Origin: Fabrea salina
Taxonomy: Eukaryota; Ciliophora; Heterotrichea; Heterotrichida; Fabreidae
Assembly: GCA_022984795.1 (NCBI GenBank)
Contig: JALIHJ010000038.1
Coordinates: 186,001 to 250,000, forward strand
Reading direction: 5' to 3'
Length of the DNA: 64,000 bases
Every line of letters starts with the position of its first letter. Position 1 is the first letter of the stretch. Positions 1 to 7,580 of this stretch are shown piece by piece. A program made the translations under genes and the position numbers. The notes under the pieces are model-generated. The model saw nothing but the letters and a program-made list of their open reading frames with translations, was not told the origin of the DNA and did no database searches.

Positions 1-1
1 A

Positions 2-2356
2 GGAGTGCTTGTTGAAGAAGAGTGCCAGTGCCTTCCTGGGTTTTGTGGAAAGTTTTGTGAAAACACTTGCAATGACTGCAGCGGACACGGAGTCTTCAAT
101 GGAGACTTTTGTAAGTGTGACAAGGGCTTTGAAGGAGCTAACTGTGAAAAAGCTTGCTTGAACAGGTGCTCCAAACATGGAGAGTGCTTTGAAGGCAGGT
201 GTGTGTGTGACTCCGGCTGGGAGGGAGAAGACTGTTCAGTGGACTTGAACTGCCCAGAAAACTGCAATTCAAATGGAATATGCCAAAAGGGCCAGTGCAA
301 GTGCTTCCAAGGTTACTCTGGAGAAGCTTGCCAAGTTGAAGTGTGTCCTAGTAACTGCACTGTAGTTGATGTGAGGTACGAAGTTTACTCTGGAGAAAAG
401 CACTCTTTTAAAACCAAAGAAGACATACCACTGGAGTTACTAGGAGAGCCAGTGTACGAAGTGCTCAACTCAAGGGGCTTCTGCACTTCAGGAGGCTGTG
501 AGTGTAAAGAAGGCTTTAGTGGGAAAGCCTGCCAAATCACAGAGGAATGCCCTAAAGATTGCAGTGGAAACGGTGAGTGCAAAGAAGGCATGTGCAGGTG
601 CTCTGCAGGGTGGGGAGGCAGAGACTGCAGTTTGAAGGTGTGTCCTAACAACTGCAACCACAACGGACAGTGCATACATGGAATTTGCGAGTGCTACTCT
701 GGGTACTTTGGAGAAGACTGTGCAGACTTTTGCCCCAACAATTGCTCTGGGAACGGAATCTGCAAGGACACACGCTGTAAGTGCTATGAGGGGTATGGAG
801 GCTCAGATTGTAGTGTGAAAAAAGAGTGCAACTGCAACGGAAGAGGAGAGTGCAGAAGAGGAATGTGCTACTGCGAACCTGGGTACTTCGGGGAGAACTG
901 TGAAGAAGTTGTTCCTTGCCCTCACAACTGTAACTCAAACGGAGAATGCATCAAAGGGAAATGCCAGTGCTTCGAAGACTGGAGTGGAGAGGCCTGTGAA
1001 GAACCAAAGGGTTTATCGGCAAAGTGCAAATTTGGAAAGTTCTTGCAAGGAGAGTGTAGGTGCAGTAGGGGATTCACAGGAAGAGACTGTTCAGTTCCAG
1101 TTTGCAAGGGTTCTTGTAAGGCTTGTTCTGGAAGAGGAGTGCTTTTTAAAGACAAGTGCTACTGTGAACCGAACTACACTGGAGTTAACTGCGAAATTCC
1201 TTTTGAGTGCAAAAATAGCTGTTCAGGGAACGGAGTTTGTGACATGGGCAAGTGCCACTGCAACTTAGGGTTTACCGGGGAAGACTGCTCCCAAGAAGTT
1301 AGTTGCTTGCAAACCTGTCCACCAGGATCTATTTGCAGTCATGGAACTTGTTTCTGCGCAAACTGCACTCAAACCTGTGAAAACTCTTGTTCGGGAAATG
1401 GCGTGTGCAAGGACAACAAGTGCATTTGCCAAAAAGGGTTCTTTGGAACAGACTGTTCTCTAACTAAAAGTAACTACTGTGGAAGAGGAGTTTTAAGAGG
1501 TGGAATGTGTGACTGTGAAGTAGGTTGGACAGGAGACAACTGCACAGAGCCCATCCCTTTAAACTGTCCTGGTTCAGGAATCTGCTCTGGAAAGGGCAAG
1601 TGCTTGTTTGGCAAGTGTCACTGCTACCCTGACTTTGAAGGCAAAGACTGCAGCAAGAAAAAACAGTGTCCTGACAACTGCAACGGAAAAGGAATTTGTA
1701 AGTACGGTAAGTGCTTTTGCGAACCTGGTTACGAAGGAAAGACTTGCCAAAAACAAGTTAGTCTTGGAGAGTGCCAAGACTGCAAAGGAGTTTGCTACCA
1801 AGGCAAGTGCAGCGAAGACCAGCTGTTTATTCAGCAAAGTTTAACAGATGAGCACTGTCCTCTAGGTTGCTCAGGAAAAGGTTTCTGTGTGAACAACAAG
1901 TGCTTGTGTGAAGAAGGCTGGACTGGAGAAGCTTGCGAGAAGCATGTGCTACAAGAAGGTTCCCTTTTTTGTGAGTATGAAGAACAAGAATGTGCAGGGA
2001 ACGGAATTTGCTACTCAGGCAAGTGTTATTGCGACCCTCAGTACACAGGCAAGTTTTGTGAAAGGCCATTGAGTTGCCAGAACTGCATAGGTCCCCACAA
2101 GGCGTGCATCATGGGGAACTGTGTGTGCGAAGAAAGTTGGGGAGGGAAGAACTGCACAGAAGATCTTTCTTGCAAGGACCTAGACTGCGGAGGTAACGGG
2201 TTTTGCTTCAAAGGAAAGTGCTTCTGTGAAGAAGGGTATACTTTGCTTAGGGGGAAGTGTTTGCACCACTTTTGGGAAACTGGGTTAGTGACTTTTGGAA
2301 TGTGTGCTGGGTTAGGAGCTATTTTGCTTGTAACCCTTTATGTAACTAATAAGTAA
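2..2356 (+). CDS. EGF-like repeat type I membrane protein, 5' end outside window
   Basis: The frame is open to the left edge of the window, so the start and any signal peptide are missing. About 783 residues are visible. They form roughly twenty tandem EGF-like modules of the tenascin type, with cysteine-rich units ending in CxCxxGxxGxxC. Around residues 122-158 one repeat is interrupted by a non-repeat insert. The chain ends in a hydrophobic helix (about residues 756-780) and a tail of only a few residues (TNK), so a large extracellular or lumenal stalk anchored by a single C-terminal helix is inferred. Such proteins usually act in adhesion or at the cell surface; no specific orthologue is recognisable. 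The stop is TAA, and the next gene's ATG follows after 5 bp on the same strand. Confidence 0.85.
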   Translation, partial: GVLVEEECQCLPGFCGKFCENTCNDCSGHGVFNGDFCKCDKGFEGANCEKACLNRCSKHGECFEGRCVCDSGWEGEDCSVDLNCPENCNSNGICQKGQCKCFQGYSGEACQVEVCPSNCTVVDVRYEVYSGEKHSFKTKEDIPLELLGEPVYEVLNSRGFCTSGGCECKEGFSGKACQITEECPKDCSGNGECKEGMCRCSAGWGGRDCSLKVCPNNCNHNGQCIHGICECYSGYFGEDCADFCPNNCSGNGICKDTRCKCYEGYGGSDCSVKKECNCNGRGECRRGMCYCEPGYFGENCEEVVPCPHNCNSNGECIKGKCQCFEDWSGEACEEPKGLSAKCKFGKFLQGECRCSRGFTGRDCSVPVCKGSCKACSGRGVLFKDKCYCEPNYTGVNCEIPFECKNSCSGNGVCDMGKCHCNLGFTGEDCSQEVSCLQTCPPGSICSHGTCFCANCTQTCENSCSGNGVCKDNKCICQKGFFGTDCSLTKSNYCGRGVLRGGMCDCEVGWTGDNCTEPIPLNCPGSGICSGKGKCLFGKCHCYPDFEGKDCSKKKQCPDNCNGKGICKYGKCFCEPGYEGKTCQKQVSLGECQDCKGVCYQGKCSEDQLFIQQSLTDEHCPLGCSGKGFCVNNKCLCEEGWTGEACEKHVLQEGSLFCEYEEQECAGNGICYSGKCYCDPQYTGKFCERPLSCQNCIGPHKACIMGNCVCEESWGGKNCTEDLSCKDLDCGGNGFCFKGKCFCEEGYTLLRGKCLHHFWETGLVTFGMCAGLGAILLVTLYVTNK

Positions 2357-2361
2357 TTTGC

Positions 2362-4233
2362 ATGTCAAAGCAGTCTTTTATCAGCCGTCACATTGTTCTT
2401 TACAACAGTACAACACCTACTTACGGAGTGGTTAAGGTTTACAACAGCTTTGTTTCAGAAGTTATACTTGAAGATGAATCTACTCCTGTTGAAGAACTCA
2501 TGGCCAAGCATGCTGACTGGAACCCTTTGAACTTTGAAGAGTACTACATTTCGCCTGGAATGGTAGACTTCGTTAGACAGGAGTTCGAAGACACTGAAAC
2601 TCTTACTCGCAGGGCTTTGTCAGGAGGGGTTACTTTTTTAGCTGTGGAAACTTCTCACTACAACCCAACAGGTCCTGATGACAACACTGGGTACTGCGAC
2701 TTTGGTTACGTCAGAGTCGTAGGCGACTCAGTAGACAGGTGCCAAAGTGCTATTGCTTTGAAAGGTTACTTAAGTAAGCCAAGCCAAGTTATTCCAAGTG
2801 TACAAGACTTAACTACTTTTATAGAACATGCCAGGAACTTAAGACTTCCAATACTCATTGACGCTGCTTTAGCAAGTCAAAGACAACTAAGCTTTGCCTC
2901 GCCTTACAGACTTGAAACTTTAGAAACAAGGAACCAGTCCTCAAGCAAGGTACTTGATTCCAATGCTTTCCCAGACGAAGTGAACATTTCCGACTCAGAC
3001 TCAGAAAGCCGCGGGTCTTCAACGTCAGGACCAAACAAAACCGAAAGTTCTTTTTCAGACATTGACTTAGAAAAAGAAGGTTGCGGAAGGTCTAATTCCG
3101 AAATTAACTTAAAGCGCAGTTGGAACCTAGAACTAGAAACTAACTTCTCCACTATATACGAAGAGTCAGAGGAACAGTCGCCAGCCAGTCCAGTGTTTAG
3201 AAAGCCCCGCAAAAGAGCCAACACTCACACGATTTTTGACGACTTGCACCACCGCATCAAAAAAAGCGAAAGCATGAACGAAAACCTCAGTGTTGCTGAA
3301 AGCAGAACTTATGAAAGGGCAGGCAGCACTACTTTTGTTCCTAAACCCAGAAGCATCTCTTTTGACATCACTGAACTAGAACGCTCAGTTGACTCTGAGT
3401 TAGAGTCTTCCCCCTCTGAATCGCCCCCTAAAAGACCTAAACCACCGCCTCTAAACATAATCAAAGAAGAACCTCCCAGACGCAACTCTACTCTGTACGT
3501 AACGCACCTAGCTAACTTCCCTGATTCTTGGGAGCTCACAGGAATCAAGTTCGTAACCAGTGCTATTAACGAAGAAGACCCTCCAGTTCACTTTACTAAC
3601 TTGTCCTCAGCAGGTTCCTTTGATAAACTTCAGAAAGCCAAAAAGAAGCACTTAAAGGTAACTTGTGACATTTCTGCTGTGCAACTTGTGTACTCCTCAG
3701 ATGATGTTGCTGAAGGAAACACTAGGTTCAAAATGAATCCTCCAATCAGAAGTGCCAAAAACAACTCGCTTTGTTGGGAGTTACTCAAATTCAAAGTAAT
3801 TGACGCAGTGCTTTCACACCACGCCAGTATAAGTGCTGAGTTTAAGTACTTGGAAGAAGGCAACTTTAAAAAAGCCCTTAACGGAGTGGACTCTTTAGGT
3901 TTTAACCTGCAGAGTTTGTGGAAAATTCTTTGTGAGCAAAGTCACACTTCGAGGGAAGCTGAGCACTACTTAGTTCGTTTGGGCAAGTGGCTTTCACTCA
4001 AGCCAGCTCAAGTTCTTAACTTGCCCGACAGAGGAGCTATCCAGCCTAACATGAAAGCTGACTTAGTTATTTGGAAACCCTATGACACTTGTAAGGTCTC
4101 CAAAGCCCCTGAAACCTTTGTGCACCTCCACAGAGAAGTAAAAGGCCAAATCCACTATGTGTACTTAAGGGGCAAGCTAGCTTACGATAGAGGAGTTTTT
4201 TATCGTTTTGGACTGAAAGAGTCTAAAGTTTAA
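2362..4233 (+). CDS. Dihydroorotase/allantoinase-like amidohydrolase, probably inactive
   Basis: 623 residues. The N-terminal part has the amidohydrolase signature 'ISPGMVDF' followed by 'RRALSGGVTFLAVE', as in dihydroorotases, allantoinases and dihydropyrimidinases. The C-terminal part has the family ending: 'LSLKPAQVLNLPDRGAIQP', 'KADLVIWKP' and a final GQIHYVYLRGK strand. The metal-binding D-x-H-x-H that should follow PGMVD reads D-F-V-R-Q, so both histidines are absent. A long serine- and acid-rich, probably disordered segment (about residues 190-400) splits the barrel. I infer a non-catalytic scaffold, comparable in principle to the CRMPs, which are inactive dihydropyrimidinase relatives. 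The TAA stop directly abuts the stop of the convergent BUB3 gene with no base between. Confidence 0.7.
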   Translation: MSKQSFISRHIVLYNSTTPTYGVVKVYNSFVSEVILEDESTPVEELMAKHADWNPLNFEEYYISPGMVDFVRQEFEDTETLTRRALSGGVTFLAVETSHYNPTGPDDNTGYCDFGYVRVVGDSVDRCQSAIALKGYLSKPSQVIPSVQDLTTFIEHARNLRLPILIDAALASQRQLSFASPYRLETLETRNQSSSKVLDSNAFPDEVNISDSDSESRGSSTSGPNKTESSFSDIDLEKEGCGRSNSEINLKRSWNLELETNFSTIYEESEEQSPASPVFRKPRKRANTHTIFDDLHHRIKKSESMNENLSVAESRTYERAGSTTFVPKPRSISFDITELERSVDSELESSPSESPPKRPKPPPLNIIKEEPPRRNSTLYVTHLANFPDSWELTGIKFVTSAINEEDPPVHFTNLSSAGSFDKLQKAKKKHLKVTCDISAVQLVYSSDDVAEGNTRFKMNPPIRSAKNNSLCWELLKFKVIDAVLSHHASISAEFKYLEEGNFKKALNGVDSLGFNLQSLWKILCEQSHTSREAEHYLVRLGKWLSLKPAQVLNLPDRGAIQPNMKADLVIWKPYDTCKVSKAPETFVHLHREVKGQIHYVYLRGKLAYDRGVFYRFGLKESKV

Positions 4234-5202
4234 TTAAGATTTTGGCATTACATCTGTGTCCTGAACTTCTCTTATGTAGAGTTTAGTTGGAGGTTGGGAA
4301 GGAGCATCTCCTTGTTCAAACAAGTAAGAACAGGCTATTGCTAACTGGGACCCTTCTTTGTTGAAACTTAGTGAGCACACTGGACTGGGGTACTGTCTTA
4401 GCTTCCAGAGTCTTTTTTTGTTTTCTGGGTCCCAAACGTTCACTAAGCAGTCACTGCCTCCTGAAGCAAAGGTCCCGAACTTCTTGTGGAAGGCTAAAGC
4501 GTTGACTGGGTAAACAAAAATCTGTCCTGACTCGTCTTTTCTGTGGCACTTGAAAGAGTAACTTTTGGCAGGCATTTCAAAGTACTCTACTCCTACTCTG
4601 CCTTCAATAGAGGCTATTACGTATCCTTTTGCGTTGGGCATGCACTCTAGAGACCTTGTTTGGTACTTGATAGGCGTTTCTTTAACTTCTAAAGGGTTTT
4701 CTAGACTCCGCAAGTCGTAAACTAGAACTTGTTTGTCGTTGGTAGATGTTACAAGTGTGTTCTCTGCACAGCTTAAAGCAACTACTTTTCCAGGGAGTTC
4801 CAGTGTACTTTGCCACTTAGTTGCAGCTCTAGGGTCCCACTTCCTCAGAGTTTTGTCCCAGGACCCCGACAACACGCATCCTGACTCTTTGTGGAATCTA
4901 ATGCACCTTACTGGAGCATTGTGCTCCCCAAGTGTTTCTGTTTGGTTGGTTGCGAAGTTGTGCATTTGCACACGGGTTTCGAGCCCTCCGAATATTCCTG
5001 TGTCAGCGTGCACGTAAAAATCACAGTCTAGTACAGCAGCGTTGGCTTTGAAGTAACCTGAACGAAAACCCTCTTCAGTGTTGTACAGGTTCACTGAAGC
5101 GTCCCAGCTCGACCCTAGAAGTACGTTTTGTTCACTGTGGAAAGTTACTTTGCTAAAGCTGTCTTCAGGGACTTGGGTGATTTCTTTTTCAGGTGATTCC
5201 AT
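4234..5202 (-). CDS. BUB3: BUB3-like WD40 mitotic checkpoint protein
   Basis: 322 residues of WD40 repeats filling the chain, with no extra domain. Features typical of the BUB3/RAE1 group include an early 'SSWDASVNLYN' blade, a 'SGSWDKTLRKWDPRA' blade, and the late 'VYPVNALAFHKKFGTFASGGSDC' region interrupted by short loops. BUB3 binds GLEBS motifs of BUB1/BUBR1 at kinetochores; RAE1 in mRNA export has the same fold. The match to the BUB3 arrangement ('NALAFH', 'NVWDPENKKRLWKLRQYPSPV') is better. It is convergent with the amidohydrolase with no gap. On the other side its ATG is 6 bp from the stop of the citrate synthase gene on the same strand. Confidence 0.8.
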   Translation of the reverse strand: MESPEKEITQVPEDSFSKVTFHSEQNVLLGSSWDASVNLYNTEEGFRSGYFKANAAVLDCDFYVHADTGIFGGLETRVQMHNFATNQTETLGEHNAPVRCIRFHKESGCVLSGSWDKTLRKWDPRAATKWQSTLELPGKVVALSCAENTLVTSTNDKQVLVYDLRSLENPLEVKETPIKYQTRSLECMPNAKGYVIASIEGRVGVEYFEMPAKSYSFKCHRKDESGQIFVYPVNALAFHKKFGTFASGGSDCLVNVWDPENKKRLWKLRQYPSPVCSLSFNKEGSQLAIACSYLFEQGDAPSQPPTKLYIREVQDTDVMPKS

Positions 5203-5208
5203 TTACCA

Positions 5209-6414
5209 TTAAGATTTTACTATGCTTTCTAAGTCTTGCAGGTCTGAGCTTTCAGCATACTCAATAGGCAGTTCACAAGCTCTGTCAAAAATGTAGTTGC
5301 TCAGCATGCCTAAGCTTCTTGAAAACCCAAACAAAGCTGGCCCCATGTCTTTTACTTCTACTCCTGACATGTAAAGGCCTACACCTGCAGCCAAGTCTCC
5401 ATTAGGAACACAGTTCTTGGACTTGCTTCTGAGAACAACAGGCACTCCTTGCACAACACTCTCAAGCACTGGGTACAAGTTGTGCTCTGAGTAGTTTTCT
5501 TTGAGTACTTTCATGAGGATCTTGAACCGAGGGTCTTCTTTAAACACTGAGTGACCAAACCCCGGAACTGGATTTTCTGCTGCTTCTAAGTCTCTGTAAC
5601 TGTCCTGAAGCATCCACTCCAAGCTGTCTTGGATAGCTCTTGCGTGCAGGTGGCCTTCCATAGCATTAAGTCCTCCTGAAACAGCTTTGTAAGGGTCAGA
5701 AAGTGTAGAACCTATAGCTTTGCAGGCATGAGAAGAAACACTTCCACTCCCGCCTTCAGCAAAGACTCCTACAAAGTGCCTTAAGAACTTAGACTCCTCC
5801 ACTCCAGAACTCTCACAAAACCTTCCTAAAAGGGCGTTTTGGTCAGAGTCACTCCAAGGCTTGTTTAGTTTTTTAGTGTAAATATAAGACAAAATCCCAG
5901 GCGACTTGCCAAGTATGTCCAAAGCATCCTCAAAGGCGTGGATCCACAGTTCCTTCCTAGGGACCTTTCCGTAAGTCTTGGCAAAGCTGGAGTGGCTTTG
6001 GAGCGACATAAGGGCCAAGGAGTACATCTGGAGACTAGAGAACTCAGGAGGAATGCTTTCAAGTAAGTCGCGAGTTTCAGAAGGCAGGTCTTTTCTGGAG
6101 TGAAGGCCTTCTTTAAGTTCACTAAGGTCTTCTTCAGAGGGGCACTTAGAAGTTAGCAGGTAAAAAAACAACTCTTCAGGGGTCTGTAGTTCCTCCAGCA
6201 CCCTGGAGAGGCTTTTTGAATTAATACTGATTCCTGAAGTCAAACTAGTTGTGTAAGAATTCAGTATTGGGACGTTTTTTAAGCCACTCAGCACATTGTG
6301 GACCGTCAGTGTGGTCAGAAGTTTTTTGGACTTTTTGATTCTATGAGTTCTCTCCGAAAGACCAGCAGTGATCTTAGAAAGCTTCCTAAAAAGATGAGGA
6401 CATGTGCTTGCCAT
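5209..6414 (-). CDS. CS: Citrate synthase, divergent, probably mitochondrial
   Basis: 401 residues from the ATG at 6414; the open frame runs further upstream, but the codons there do not look coding. The N-terminus is basic and serine-rich, which fits a mitochondrial presequence. Core motifs align with eukaryotic citrate synthase: 'SVSSHACKAIGSTLSDPY', then GHLHA (matching the catalytic His of GPLHG), PGFGHSV (second catalytic His) and PNGDLAAGV (catalytic Asp), then LFGFSRSLGMLSNYI. The substrate-binding His of the usual HEGGN reads AEGGS, and the Arg of the GHAVLR segment is Lys, so the enzyme is divergent. In Tetrahymena citrate synthase is also reported as a filament-forming cytoskeletal protein, so a structural role is possible here. 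Confidence 0.8.
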   Translation of the reverse strand: MASTCPHLFRKLSKITAGLSERTHRIKKSKKLLTTLTVHNVLSGLKNVPILNSYTTSLTSGISINSKSLSRVLEELQTPEELFFYLLTSKCPSEEDLSELKEGLHSRKDLPSETRDLLESIPPEFSSLQMYSLALMSLQSHSSFAKTYGKVPRKELWIHAFEDALDILGKSPGILSYIYTKKLNKPWSDSDQNALLGRFCESSGVEESKFLRHFVGVFAEGGSGSVSSHACKAIGSTLSDPYKAVSGGLNAMEGHLHARAIQDSLEWMLQDSYRDLEAAENPVPGFGHSVFKEDPRFKILMKVLKENYSEHNLYPVLESVVQGVPVVLRSKSKNCVPNGDLAAGVGLYMSGVEVKDMGPALFGFSRSLGMLSNYIFDRACELPIEYAESSDLQDLESIVKS

Positions 6415-6579
6415 TTTAATTAGCCAAAAGCACTTTAGAAATTTACTGAAGCACTCCAAGTACCCAGCACGTGCTAAAAAACTCCAAAAACACCAAGCAG
6501 ACCTTACCTGCAAAGCACAATTTTTTTTTGAATTATGATTGCATGACACCATTTTCTGAAAAATTATGCACCAATAAAA
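6415..6579. promoter_or_regulatory. Divergent intergenic region between citrate synthase and CNOT4-like genes
   Basis: A 165-bp spacer between two divergent start codons, one of the longest between adjacent genes in the packed part of the window. It contains a run of nine T on the + strand and an A/T-rich stretch just before the + strand ATG (caataaaaATG). It presumably holds the promoters of both genes. No defined factor site can be named. Confidence 0.4.
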
Positions 6580-7551
6580 ATGAGGCCGACCCAAGAGGGA
6601 TGCGCCCAAGAGGGTTTGAATCTTGAAAAAGACTCCTTGACTTGCTTTTCCCCAGCAAAGTCACCCAATCCTAAAAAAAGGAGACTTCCTAAACCGCTTC
6701 GCTTGAACTTCACCCACATGTCCAACATGAGGGTAATCCAGCGAAAACTAGTATACATAATCAACCTTCCACCCTCTGTAGCCGACGAAAGTACTCTTCT
6801 TAGGTACGAGTATTTCGGGCAGTATGGAACTATCACTAAATGCTGTGTAAATAAGCACAATGCATTTGCAGGATATGGAGCTTATATTACCTACTCTACT
6901 GAAGAAGAGGCCGCCAAGTGCATCAAGGCCTGCCAAGGCTTCAAACTAGACGGCAACGTTTTAACCACAACTTACGGCACCACAAAATATTGTTCATACT
7001 TTCTCCGCGGAATGAATTGTCCCAAAGTTGACTGCTTGTACCTCCACAAGATGGCGCCTCCATGCGACAACTTGAACCGGGAACAAGTGTCCAAAACTAA
7101 GCAAATCGAACCTGAAGGAGCTTTAGTTTACGCACTCAACATCCAAGTGGTCAATTCAAGTGACACCAAACTTCCTGCAGCCTTCATTGCTAGGGAAAGG
7201 GCGCAGTCCGAAGCAGTGCCATTTATGCCGCGCACCCGTCCGAGAATTTATTCTCGAGACGTGCCTTCTAGGAGCAGATTTGAGTTTGTGGAGGTTTGTG
7301 AAGAGAACTACGAAGACCTCCCTCCCTACTTCGAGGAAGTGTTGCAGTCCACATCTGCCTCGTCCCCCACTGCTGAGATTTCTAGCGACGCTTTACAAGA
7401 AATTTTAAGTCCTGACAACCCGGACATTTGGGCCACTGACATTTTCGAGGCATTTCCTTTCAGAAAAAGTTTTGATGAGACTTCTTCTACTTTCAAAAAC
7501 GATAGCTACTTAGTGGCCCCTAAGTTTACTAGCACTATAGAGCTAACTTAA
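6580..7551 (+). CDS. CNOT4-like RRM and CCCH zinc-finger protein lacking the RING domain
   Basis: 323 residues. Residues about 50-130 form an RRM of the NOT4 type ('VIQRKLVYIINLPPSVADE', 'LLRYEYFGQYGTITKCCVN'). It is followed directly by a CCCH finger with spacing C-x8-C-x4-C-x3-H ('CSYFLRGMNCPKVDCLYLH'), the arrangement seen in CNOT4/Not4. In CNOT4 a C4C4 RING precedes the RRM and recruits E2 enzymes. Here only about 50 basic residues precede the RRM and no RING cysteines are present, so ubiquitin-ligase activity is not expected. The C-terminal 150 residues are low-complexity. An RNA-binding role near the CCR4-NOT complex is inferred. It is convergent with SPB1, with 29 bp between the stops. 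Confidence 0.75.
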   Translation: MRPTQEGCAQEGLNLEKDSLTCFSPAKSPNPKKRRLPKPLRLNFTHMSNMRVIQRKLVYIINLPPSVADESTLLRYEYFGQYGTITKCCVNKHNAFAGYGAYITYSTEEEAAKCIKACQGFKLDGNVLTTTYGTTKYCSYFLRGMNCPKVDCLYLHKMAPPCDNLNREQVSKTKQIEPEGALVYALNIQVVNSSDTKLPAAFIARERAQSEAVPFMPRTRPRIYSRDVPSRSRFEFVEVCEENYEDLPPYFEEVLQSTSASSPTAEISSDALQEILSPDNPDIWATDIFEAFPFRKSFDETSSTFKNDSYLVAPKFTSTIELT

Positions 7552-7580
7552 ACACATAATTAGGTTTCTAATTAATAGAT

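Noticed and set aside
6415-6609. Longer citrate synthase starting at 6609
   Set aside because: The added 65 codons overlap the divergent CNOT4-like start and are rich in Cys and Trp, unlike the protein; the ATG at 6414 gives a basic presequence.
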